From Bradyrhizobium sp. CCBAU 53351 (GTDB lineage Bacteria > Pseudomonadota > Alphaproteobacteria > Rhizobiales > Xanthobacteraceae), in NCBI RefSeq assembly GCF_015291745.1, contig NZ_CP030059.1:2507501-2571500 (forward strand): DNA of 64,000 nt, given 5' to 3'. The translations under genes and the position numbers were made by a program. A model generated the notes under the pieces. The model made no database searches, had not been told where the DNA came from, and was given only the letters and a program-made list of their open reading frames with translations. Below, one piece after another: positions 1 through 8,566 of the stretch (positions are counted from its first letter, which is position 1; each line of letters begins with the position of its first letter).

Positions 1-573
1 AGAAACGACTCGGCGCCGCCACCGCCGCCACCGGCTGCAGGCCCCCCGCCTTGGCAGAGCGAAGCTGCCGCGCGGGAGCGTCCGCGTGTCGAGGCTCCGC
101 CGGAGCCTGAGGCTGCAACGCCGCTCGCGGCTCCGGAAACGCCGCGCCGACGCAATCTGTTGTTCGCATCGACCTCGCGCAAGGAGCGGGAGCGTGCCGA
201 GGCGAAGGCCACCGACGGCGCGCCGCCGCAACTGCCTGCCGAGCCCAGTGAGGCCCTGGAGACTCCGTCTGCAAGCTTTGACGATGCCTGGCCGAAGCCG
301 GACCGCATGCGTCCGCCGGAGCCGCCGCCTGCCTTGCGCCGCCCGCCGCCGCGTTCGCCATCGACCTTCGCGGAGGCCGCCCCGTCTGCGCCGGAGCCGG
401 CGCCTCCACCACCTGTCGAGCAGCCGCCTGTCACCGTGCTCAAATCCGGCATCGTCGACGGCATGGCCTATTCGCTCTATTCCGACGGCTCGATCGAAGC
501 GCAGATGCCGGAGGGCATGATGCGCTTTGCCTCGATCGACGAACTGCGCTCGCATCTCGACCAGCGCGGCTGA
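1..573 (+). CDS. C-terminal part of a proline-rich protein with a short conserved C-terminal domain (5' truncated)
   Basis: The reading frame is open from base 1, so the true start lies upstream; about 190 residues are visible. The first 140 are low-complexity and rich in Pro, Ala, Glu and Arg, a probably disordered linker. The last 45 or so form a compact domain containing 'GMAYSLYSDGSIEAQ' and 'MRFASIDELRSHL'. That C-terminal segment resembles a short conserved end of hypothetical proteins in Bradyrhizobiaceae (some annotated DUF308), but I recognise it only by general likeness. Membrane segments, if present, would be upstream of the window. Function unknown; existence is well supported by coding composition and the conserved-looking end. 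Confidence 0.65.
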   Translation, partial: RNDSAPPPPPPAAGPPPWQSEAAARERPRVEAPPEPEAATPLAAPETPRRRNLLFASTSRKERERAEAKATDGAPPQLPAEPSEALETPSASFDDAWPKPDRMRPPEPPPALRRPPPRSPSTFAEAAPSAPEPAPPPPVEQPPVTVLKSGIVDGMAYSLYSDGSIEAQMPEGMMRFASIDELRSHLDQRG

Positions 574-644
574 GCGAGATAAAGCTCCCTCCACACGTCG
601 TCAGCTCATCCTCGCCAGTTGTCGCATTTCGGCCGAACGGCTGG

Positions 645-673
645 TTGACACGGATAGTTCGGCGTCGTCTATC
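645..673 (+). promoter_or_regulatory. Candidate sigma-70 promoter for mucR
   Basis: TTGACA (645-650) is followed after exactly 17 bp by TCTATC (668-673), 34 bp before the MucR start codon. The -35 element is consensus and the -10 is weak, which is usual for alphaproteobacterial vegetative promoters. Confidence 0.45.
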
Positions 674-706
674 CCGTGAGGCGCAAGGTGGAGAGAGGGC
701 GGGCCG

Positions 707-1126
707 ATGTCGGACGCTGGGGCGAAAAATTTCATCGAGCTGACGGCGAGCATCGTGTCGGCCTATGTCGGCAACAACCCGACGCCGGCCGCCGATATTC
801 CTAACCTGATCAGCCAGGTGCATGGCGCGCTGGTGCGGGTGTCGTCCGGCCGCACCGAGACCGCACCGCTCGAACCGGCGAAGCCCGCGGTCTCGCTGAA
901 GAAGTCGATCGCGCCGGATTATCTGGTTTGCCTCGAAGACGGCAAGCGCTTCAAATCGCTGAAGCGCCATCTGCGCACGCAGTACAACATGACGCCGGAG
1001 CAATATCGCGAGAAATGGGGCCTGCCGGCCGACTATCCCATGGTCGCGCCGAACTACGCAGTGGCGCGCTCGCAGTTGGCCAAGCAGATGGGCCTCGGGC
1101 AGCAGCAGCGGAAGAAGGGGAAGTAG
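707..1126 (+). CDS. mucR: MucR/Ros-family transcriptional regulator
   Basis: A 139-residue MucR/Ros-type DNA-binding protein, in rhizobia a global regulator of exopolysaccharide, motility and symbiosis genes. The N-terminal half (1-60) is the family oligomerisation region ('TASIVSAYVGNN'). The zinc-finger-like domain spans about 70-125 with the family signature 'CLEDGKRFKSLKRHL' followed by 'MTPEQYREKWGLP'. In Ros the zinc ligands are Cys, Cys, His, His; at the equivalent positions this protein has Cys75, Asp78, His88 and Tyr93, so two ligands are changed. Zinc-free Ros-like domains are known in Mesorhizobium, so this may be a functional non-zinc version. A purine-rich stretch precedes the ATG and a promoter-like site lies upstream. 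The gene stands alone. Confidence 0.9.
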   Translation: MSDAGAKNFIELTASIVSAYVGNNPTPAADIPNLISQVHGALVRVSSGRTETAPLEPAKPAVSLKKSIAPDYLVCLEDGKRFKSLKRHLRTQYNMTPEQYREKWGLPADYPMVAPNYAVARSQLAKQMGLGQQQRKKGK

Positions 1127-1176
1127 CGCGGGTAGCGTGACACGCCGCTGCTCGGGAGGTGTCGCAGGGCGGGCAA

Positions 1177-1211
1177 GGTGCGCTCTTGCGCGCCGTGGCC
1201 ACGAGTTTTTT
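1177..1211 (+). terminator. Possible terminator between mucR and sufE
   Basis: GGTGCGC (1177-1183) and GCGCGCC (1188-1194) pair with one mismatch around a TCTT loop. A run of six T follows at 1206-1211, but 11 bases after the stem, so this is an imperfect intrinsic terminator. It lies between two convergent genes. Confidence 0.3.
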
Positions 1212-1266
1212 CCGATCACGCTCAGGACGTGGGCACGCTTCGCTTTGCGCCCCCTGCGAAAGCTAC

Positions 1267-1695
1267 TTACGACGCTTCCGCGAGCGCTTCTTTCGCGTCG
1301 GTCTTGATGCGCTCGACCATCGAGCGAAGGCCGTTGGAGCGCTGCGGCGTCAGATGATCGCGAAAGCCGAACTCGTTGAACACCGCGATCGCGTCGGTAT
1401 CGAGAATCTCCTGCGGCGTGCGGCCCGAATAGAGCGACAACACGATCGCAACCAGCCCGCGCACGATATGGGCGTCGCTGTCGCCGCGATACTTCAGGAT
1501 CGGCGCGCCATGGCTGCGGTCGACCAGCTTCTGCAGCCAGACCTGGCTGACGCAGCCGTTCACCTTGTTCGCGGCGGAATGTTCCGCCTCCGGCATCGGT
1601 TCCAGGGTGCGGCCAAGCTCGATGACGTACCGGTAGCGGTCGTCCCACTCGTCCAGAAGCTCGAAATTGTCCCTGATTTCGTCGATTGTCGTCAT
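1267..1695 (-). CDS. sufE: SufE-family cysteine desulfurase sulfur acceptor
   Basis: A 142-residue SufE protein: it accepts persulfide sulfur from the cysteine desulfurase SufS and passes it to the SufBCD scaffold for Fe-S cluster assembly in the cytosol. The start is the ATG giving MTTIDEIRDNF, because the upstream extension of the frame is arginine-rich and noncoding in character. The catalytic cysteine is Cys48 in 'NKVNGCVSQVW', and the C-terminal half contains the family motif 'FNEFGFRDHLTPQRSNGL'. Length is normal for the family. It lies downstream of the DUF5330 gene on the same strand with a 68-bp gap; no other suf gene is nearby, so it probably acts with a distant suf operon. Confidence 0.95.
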   Translation of the reverse strand: MTTIDEIRDNFELLDEWDDRYRYVIELGRTLEPMPEAEHSAANKVNGCVSQVWLQKLVDRSHGAPILKYRGDSDAHIVRGLVAIVLSLYSGRTPQEILDTDAIAVFNEFGFRDHLTPQRSNGLRSMVERIKTDAKEALAEAS

Positions 1696-1763
1696 GCTGG
1701 CCCGTGTTCCCGCTTCCCGCCAATATAGGGATGCGAAGCGCCGAAATCGATAGGGTTTGGGGC

Positions 1764-2207
1764 CTAATTCGCTGCTTGAGGGCCGCGCCATTCCAGCGCG
1801 AGATCGTCCTGGCTCAGGGTGTCGTGCGGCGCTTCGCTCGAGACGGCATCGCCTTCGCCGGCCATGGCGATCGAGCCGGTATGGTCGGGCGCCTTCTTGT
1901 CGTTCTTGTCGTTTTTCTCGTTCTTGTCGTTGGTGATCTGATCTTTCTTGTCGTTGATGATCTGGTAGATCTTCTTCGCGCCGTCCTGGGCGCGCTGGCC
2001 GATGATGGTCGCGGCCTGCCCGCCGACCTCGCAAGCCGCCGGCTGGCGCTTGCAGAACTGGGTCATGTCGGAGACGGCCGCGGTCGCAGCCTGAACCGCG
2101 TCGGCAGCGCCGATCTGCGGCAGCTTGTCCGATTCGGGCGTCTTGTCCCGCGGCAGGAGCACCAGCACCAGCCCGAGCCAGAATGTGATGCGGAGCAGAA
2201 AGCGCAT
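1764..2207 (-). CDS. DUF5330 domain-containing small membrane or exported protein
   Basis: A 147-residue protein beginning MRFLLRITFWLGLVLVLLP, a single hydrophobic segment that is either a signal anchor or an uncleaved signal. The N-terminal portion matches the DUF5330 family of Rhizobiales; a CX-type pair occurs in 'QFCKRQPAACEVGG'. Residues 85-105 form a Lys/Asn/Asp-rich tract encoded by imperfect 9-bp tandem repeats (TTCTTGTCG on the plus strand, 1894-1965). The C-terminal 40 residues look disordered. Function unknown. It lies directly upstream of sufE on the same strand, and the repeat tract could vary in length between strains. Confidence 0.8.
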   Translation of the reverse strand: MRFLLRITFWLGLVLVLLPRDKTPESDKLPQIGAADAVQAATAAVSDMTQFCKRQPAACEVGGQAATIIGQRAQDGAKKIYQIINDKKDQITNDKNEKNDKNDKKAPDHTGSIAMAGEGDAVSSEAPHDTLSQDDLALEWRGPQAAN

Positions 2208-2595
2208 CTCTATCGACCTGTATGGTAGATCCCGTCCGCGGCGAACTCCGGGGATGTCGGACCTAGCAACTCTCGATAAATCGCAAGTGATTGCCTTGAG
2301 CTTAATTCGCGGAAAATTGGCGCAAATTTCTTCGCGATCGAAGGTGTCGTAAATTTTCGATTGACGCCGCGGCCCGTGTTACTGCTGGCGGGCCTTCCAC
2401 CAATTCGAAACCATGAGCGGAACGGTGAAACCCTGTGTTCACCATCCTCACTGAAGACGTCGCCAAATCGTCTAAAAAGCCCCGCGATGTCCCGGCGTCC
2501 GGCCGCGTGCCGCGCCGCCTTAGCACTCGTTTAAGGTCGCTCTGACACGGTGGGCTCAACGACAAGGAGGCGTTCCGGCGCGTCTTCTAAGACGA
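2208..2595. other. Divergent intergenic region, DUF5330 gene versus sensor kinase
   Basis: About 390 bp with no convincing gene. It has a moderately AT-richer part (2290-2365) with AATTTTCG-like words at 2350-2360 and a TTGACG at about 2362. A strong Shine-Dalgarno-like AAGGAGG lies at 2564-2570, but no start codon in the kinase frame follows it at normal spacing. Promoters for both flanking genes must lie here. Confidence 0.4.
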
Positions 2596-4492
<1,897 letters not shown>

Positions 4493-4500
<8 letters not shown>

Positions 4501-5197
4501 GAAATCTGCCAAGGACGTAGCCGCTCCGCGCCGCCGTGGTGCCAAAGCCGCAATTGTCGATATCGAGACCGAGCGCAACCTCGTGATGCGCGTGCTGCTG
4601 CACAGCCCCAAGGACACGCTGGCCGGTCTCATCGCCGTCGCCGCGATCGGCGCAATCGTTGCCAATGCGCTGTTCCTGCAGACCGGCCGGCATCCGGCGC
4701 CGATGTTCGGCACCGTGATCAATCTGCCCGCGCCGTCCTCCGTGGCGCTGTCGAATCCCTTGCCGCGGCCGCGCCCCGTCGGCGCCGACAGCTCGCCACT
4801 CGAGCCGCGCGCGACCGAATTCCGCGCTGAGCCCAAACCCGCCGAGCGCGCCGCCGAGAAGCCGCCGGAGAAACCCGTCGAAGCGACCGCATCGACGCGC
4901 GCGAACGATCCCATGACCAATCTGGTCAAGCAGACGACCTCGACGCCGCCCTCCGCGATGCGTCCGCCGGCCCCGATTCCCGTAACCCACAACCCTGCCG
5001 CACGACGTATCGCCGGCGTGCAGCGCGCGCTGTCCGAATATGGCTACGGCAATCTGAAGATCACGGGCACGATGAGCGGCGAGACCCAGTCCGCGATCCA
5101 GAAGTTCGAGCGCGAGCACAAGATGCAGGTCACCGGCCAGCTGTCCGACCGGCTGCTGCGCGAGCTCGGTGCCGCGATCGGTCATCCCGTCGAATAG
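4493..5197 (+). CDS. Membrane-anchored peptidoglycan-binding domain protein
   Basis: A 234-residue protein starting at GTG 4493, inside the end of the kinase gene. A basic cytoplasmic N-terminus (1-38) is followed by one membrane helix (about 44-62, 'LAGLIAVAAIGAIVANALFL'), a Pro/Ala/Glu-rich periplasmic linker (65-165), and a C-terminal PG_binding_1-type domain (about 168-230, 'RIAGVQRALSEYGYGNLKI' through 'IQKFEREHKMQVTGQLSDRLL'). The topology places the binding domain in the periplasm. The 8-bp overlap with the sensor kinase suggests co-expression, perhaps linking envelope state to cell-cycle signalling; that link is inference. Confidence 0.85.
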
Positions 5198-5215
5198 CCA
5201 CGCCGCTCGCTGTCA

Positions 5216-5229
5216 TTGACGCCGATCAA
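5216..5229 (+). promoter_or_regulatory. FixK/FNR-type box 1
   Basis: TTGACGCCGATCAA fits TTGA-N6-TCAA, the site of FNR/FixK regulators. It lies 127 bp upstream of the small membrane protein at 5356. Confidence 0.5.
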
Positions 5230-5279
5230 TTGTCGGGCATGCCGCACCGGCACATCATGGCGTGTTCGGCAGGCGCGAT

Positions 5280-5293
5280 TTGCTTGGGATCAA
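5280..5293 (+). promoter_or_regulatory. FixK/FNR-type box 2
   Basis: TTGCTTGGGATCAA fits the relaxed FixK2 consensus TTG(A/C)-N6-(T/G)CAA. It lies 62 bp upstream of the ATG at 5356 and 64 bp after box 1. Confidence 0.4.
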
Positions 5294-5355
5294 AATTACG
5301 GCCGAGAGTTACGTGGACCATGATCGCCCATCTTCAACGAGGAAGAGAGGGTGTC

Positions 5356-5565
5356 ATGTTCAAGGTCTCGGTCCTGGTCTGGATCATGCTGGGTACGGTG
5401 CTGGCGGGCGTCAGTCTGATCGTCGTGCTGATGGTGCCGAGTTTCGCCGCAGATGCCCTCCGGAACATCCCCTATGCAGCCGCTGTGGGATTTGCGCTCG
5501 CGATCCCGCTGTCATATCTGGTCGCACGCCAGATCCGCGGCGGACAAGGCATCAGCAAGGCGTGA
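5356..5565 (+). CDS. Small two-helix membrane protein
   Basis: A 69-residue protein starting MFKVSVLVWIMLGTVL; the ATG follows a purine-rich ribosome site (ggaagagaggg). Two hydrophobic helices (about 5-27 and 39-58) are joined by a short loop, with a basic, probably cytoplasmic C-terminus. The longer frame upstream (from 5230) is unlikely to be translated because it runs through the promoter boxes. Function unknown. Two FixK-type boxes lie upstream, so expression under low oxygen is plausible. Confidence 0.65.
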   Translation: MFKVSVLVWIMLGTVLAGVSLIVVLMVPSFAADALRNIPYAAAVGFALAIPLSYLVARQIRGGQGISKA

Positions 5566-5617
5566 AATCGGACGCTGAGACTGGCGGCGCGCGTCACGCT
5601 GGCCTATCGTTCGACTC

Positions 5618-5962
5618 ATGCGTTTGAAATCCAATATATGGGTCGCGGCTTACCTGCGCCGGTGCCAGACCGAGGGCGTGTTCGGAGCAGTCCGCCGTCG
5701 CGGCGCCGAGGAGGCGGGCGCGGTGTTCGTGAAGGTGTCGCTGCTCGACGGCCAGGCGATGCTGTATGCGCCGGCCCCGCAGACCTCTTACGATGACGGC
5801 CGCCCCGTCGATCGCTTCTTCGTGCCGGTCGCGCCGCAGCCTCTGCCGGAGCACACCATCGAGGAACGTCTCACTAAGGAAGTCCGCTTCGACCCGGACG
5901 CGTGGATCGTCGAGACCGAGGACCGCGCCGGGCGGCATTTTCTGGAGCTGGCGAAGACGTAG
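5618..5962 (+). CDS. DUF1491 family protein
   Basis: A 114-residue soluble protein matching the DUF1491 family of alphaproteobacteria: 'KSNIWVAAYLRRCQTEG' at the N-terminus, 'GAVFVKVSLLDGQAMLYAP' in the centre, and 'LTKEVRFDPDAWIVETED' near the end. Family members are about 110 residues with no established biochemical function. It begins 52 bp after the small membrane protein, so the two may share a transcript. Confidence 0.85.
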   Translation: MRLKSNIWVAAYLRRCQTEGVFGAVRRRGAEEAGAVFVKVSLLDGQAMLYAPAPQTSYDDGRPVDRFFVPVAPQPLPEHTIEERLTKEVRFDPDAWIVETEDRAGRHFLELAKT

Positions 5963-6056
5963 CGGCTCCTTCGATCGTATCCCGGACAAACGGCGACGCG
6001 TCAGCGTCGCCGTGCAGAGCCGGAACCCAGTGGGCTGCACGGCGTGACGCGGTGAG

Positions 6057-6113
6057 ATGGACCCTGGCTCTGTAGCGTATCGCTAGCGCGCTGCGCTGCG
6101 TCCGGGGCACGAG
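6057..6113 (+). repeat. 57-bp hairpin repeat element, copy A
   Basis: Begins ATGGACCCTGGCTCTG and ends GTCCGGGGCACGAG, with a GC-rich, partly self-complementary centre. It has the same length and ends as the element at 55603-55659, whose centre differs. It lies between the converging DUF1491 and DUF2336 genes. Confidence 0.7.
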
Positions 6114-6136
6114 CTGAAGATGCCTCAGGGCCGGCT

Positions 6137-7114
6137 CTAGCGCTCCGACGACCCGTCGGTGCCTGTGCGGCGCGGCGGCATCGCGCCCGGCTGCACGCTT
6201 GGCCGCGTCTGGCTCGCGCCGGCACGGGCGCGCTGGCGTTCGCCGTCGTGCAGTGACGGCTGGTACTTCGCGCGGGTGACGGCGAGCGTCGAGCCGCGCC
6301 AGGCCGCCAGCATCACCAGCGCCGCGCGTTCGCTGATTCGGTCGTAGAGCCGCGACAACCGGTACACCTCGTTCACGGAGGTGCCGATCTCCGGCTTGAA
6401 GAACAAGAGGATGCGCTGGAAGTTCGGGCTCGGCATGTCGAGCGCGCGCGCGGCGACCGCGAGGGCCTCGCCGCCGGCATCGTCGACGATCTGGGCTGCG
6501 ACGCGCGAGGGCAGGATCAGGCTGTCGCCGAGCTCCAGGGCGAAGTTCTCGACATCGCCCGCGATCGCCGCCATCTCCAGGATCTGAATCGCACGCTTGG
6601 CGCGCACGGTCGGAATGCGAGGGGCGGCCTTCAGCGGGGTCTGCGCCAGATTGTGCAGGATCAGCGCGCGCTCGGAGGGGCCGGCGCCGAAGAACATGTC
6701 GTGGATCTCGGCGGCGTCCTTCGGCTGCATCGCCATGCTGGCGGCCATGCGCAGCTCGGCGTCGGAGGGCGTGCGGACCGGAGCGGGGGCGGGGGCGGGA
6801 ACGGGAAGCTCGCGGGCGAGCGGAATCCTGCGGCCTTCCTGGGCTGCGACCAGCCCGAGCTTCTGCAGCACCGCCACGGGCGTCTGCGGATAGACCGCGA
6901 GCTTGGCCTTGATGGCCGCGCGCGTCGCATCGTCGACCTGGTCGATCAGCCGTGTTGCAAGCTCGGTGAACTGCCGCTGCTCGTCCTCGCTGTGGACGCG
7001 CGTCTGGACATAGAGGTCGGTCAGCACGCGCAGCAGCGTCGGCCGAACATCGACGCCTTCGCGACGGGACAGTGACATCAGCCCGTCGAATCCGGGAAAC
7101 AGCGACTTGGTCAT
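6137..7114 (-). CDS. DUF2336 domain-containing protein
   Basis: A 325-residue soluble protein with an all-helical, HEAT-like architecture characteristic of DUF2336 proteins of alphaproteobacteria. The N-terminal part (1-90) is helical, a Pro/Ala linker lies at about 103-113, and the main domain covers about 115-290 ('VRAKRAIQILEMAAIAGD', 'LSRLYDRISERAALVMLAAWRG'). The last 35 residues are Arg/Pro-rich and probably disordered. Function unknown. A TTAA-N7-TTAA motif fitting the CtrA consensus lies 55-69 bp upstream of the start, raising the possibility of cell-cycle control. Confidence 0.85.
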   Translation of the reverse strand: MTKSLFPGFDGLMSLSRREGVDVRPTLLRVLTDLYVQTRVHSEDEQRQFTELATRLIDQVDDATRAAIKAKLAVYPQTPVAVLQKLGLVAAQEGRRIPLARELPVPAPAPAPVRTPSDAELRMAASMAMQPKDAAEIHDMFFGAGPSERALILHNLAQTPLKAAPRIPTVRAKRAIQILEMAAIAGDVENFALELGDSLILPSRVAAQIVDDAGGEALAVAARALDMPSPNFQRILLFFKPEIGTSVNEVYRLSRLYDRISERAALVMLAAWRGSTLAVTRAKYQPSLHDGERQRARAGASQTRPSVQPGAMPPRRTGTDGSSER

Positions 7115-7168
7115 GGAGGGATACGCGACCTGGAAAACATGCTCGCCGCCAGCCTAGCGCAGGCTCCT

Positions 7169-7183
7169 TTAAAGGCTCGTTAA
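7169..7183. promoter_or_regulatory. CtrA-type box TTAA-N7-TTAA
   Basis: TTAA (7169-7172), AGGCTCG, TTAA (7180-7183) matches the alphaproteobacterial CtrA consensus spacing exactly. It sits in the divergent region between the DUF2336 gene and the small gene at 7369. Confidence 0.45.
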
Positions 7184-7292
7184 GGAAAACGAGGCGTGAA
7201 GCCGAACGCTCGACTTGTATCGATCCCGTGCCTTGAAGGGACGTCGCGGCCGGCCCGTGCGGCTACGGTCGGAACGCCGCGTTTACACCCCG

Positions 7293-7300
7293 TTAACCAT
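7293..7300 (+). promoter_or_regulatory. TTAACCAT, CtrA half-site-like word
   Basis: The 8-mer TTAACCAT, a known CtrA half-site variant, occurs 69 bp upstream of the ATG at 7369; a further TTAA lies at 7310-7313. Confidence 0.35.
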
Positions 7301-7368
7301 GAACTGATCTTAATGAATTGCATGTTGCAGGGGCGCGTTCGGTCGCGCGGCAATTGAAGAGAGCTGAC

Positions 7369-7557
7369 ATGGGGACCATCATTGAATTTCCGGCCGGTCG
7401 CCGGGTGGGCTCGTCGGGGGATGTCGCTCCGCGCGCGGACATGGGAACTATCCTGATCCTTCCCGTCATCCGTATCGAGCGCGAGGCAGATGAAACCAGC
7501 GGCGATCGCGGCCCTGAGCAGGGCACAGCGCCGGGACGCCGTCGTCGCCGCCGCTGA
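7369..7557 (+). CDS. Small hypothetical protein with a duplicated MGTI motif
   Basis: A 62-residue protein starting MGTIIEFPAGRR at an ATG preceded by gaagagagc. A second copy of the motif occurs internally ('MGTILILPVIRIER'), so the protein looks like a short internal duplication. The C-terminus ends in a run of arginines. Similar short MGTI-type proteins with Arg-rich ends are familiar in Bradyrhizobium; function unknown. It ends 16 bp before the preferred lipoprotein start. Confidence 0.6.
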   Translation: MGTIIEFPAGRRVGSSGDVAPRADMGTILILPVIRIEREADETSGDRGPEQGTAPGRRRRRR

Positions 7558-7573
7558 CATCCGGCTGCGTGCA

Positions 7574-8335
7574 ATGCCGGACACCATCCGCCAGATCCGG
7601 CCCGTCATATCGGCCGTCCTGCTCGCGCTGCTCGCTGCCACGCTCGGTGCGTGCAGCGGTGGCGATTTCGGCCGTACGCGCGCCGACATGCGCAGCGACG
7701 ACATGCATCGCTGGCTGGGTGCGGAGGTCACTTCCAGCGTCGGCCTGAAGCCTTCGCAATTCCAGCTCACCGACGAGGAGCGCCAGCTGCGCGACCTCGC
7801 CTATCCCATGATCGAGCCGCCATTGTCGCGCCCCGCCTGGAAGAGCGTGTTCGGCGACTACAAGGCGATGCCCTCGCCCTGGCGGCAGAAGGTCGTGTTC
7901 GACCGCACCATGTACGGGCGCACGCTGATCGACGAACCGCACCGCTCGCACTCCTCGCGCTATGCGCAGCTGATCGAGGACGTGCGCAACGACATCACCC
8001 GCTTCGAGCCGTTCTTCGGCAGCGCCATCCGCGTCATCGATCTCGACAGGAAGCGCGATGCCAGCATGGCGCGCGTCTCAGCGCTCTCGCCGAAGGAGAA
8101 GGACGACGCGGTCGCGCGCATGCAGGAGAACTCGCTGATCGTGCAGTGGGTGCAGCAATGCCTGGAGCAGCGCGTCTCGTCCTACCGCTGGGCGCTGGAG
8201 CGCCTGGTGATCCAGGCGCCCGACGGCATGGCCGCCGACGCCGACCGCCTGATCGGCGAGCTCGCCGCCCAGACCGCCAACCCGCCGGTCCAGGCGCAAC
8301 CGCCGTACGGCCGCGCGGTCATCTCGAAGGGCTGA
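7574..8335 (+). CDS. Putative lipoprotein, hypothetical
   Basis: A 253-residue protein whose N-terminus has a signal peptide and lipobox: 'ISAVLLALLAATLGAC' with the lipidated Cys at residue 27. The mature part is helical and charged, with a central 'VWVQ'-like stretch ('ENSLIVQWVQQCLEQRVSSY'). An alternative ATG at 7490 has a better ribosome site but would add 28 residues before the signal and overlap the preceding gene, so I prefer 7574. No recognised domain. Probably anchored to the outer membrane or inner-membrane periplasmic face. The 231-bp gap to the CHAT gene leaves a shared transcript uncertain. Confidence 0.7.
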   Translation: MPDTIRQIRPVISAVLLALLAATLGACSGGDFGRTRADMRSDDMHRWLGAEVTSSVGLKPSQFQLTDEERQLRDLAYPMIEPPLSRPAWKSVFGDYKAMPSPWRQKVVFDRTMYGRTLIDEPHRSHSSRYAQLIEDVRNDITRFEPFFGSAIRVIDLDRKRDASMARVSALSPKEKDDAVARMQENSLIVQWVQQCLEQRVSSYRWALERLVIQAPDGMAADADRLIGELAAQTANPPVQAQPPYGRAVISKG

Positions 8336-8566
8336 GGGCGCGGCCCTGTCGGCACTCGCGCCAGGCGATCCTGCCCCCGCGGCCAATCAGCGCGCTCAGC
8401 CCGAGGCCGCGCGTCAGTTCGAAATCCCGAGGACCTGTGCCGTCCCTGGGCCGCCCAACTCTGTTGAGGCCTCAGGGAACCGGATTCATGGCTCTTGTCC
8501 TTCCGGACCGGCCGGATAGGATTGTCCCGTTTCTTCAAAGTCATTTTACCCCGAAGGTCTTTCGCG

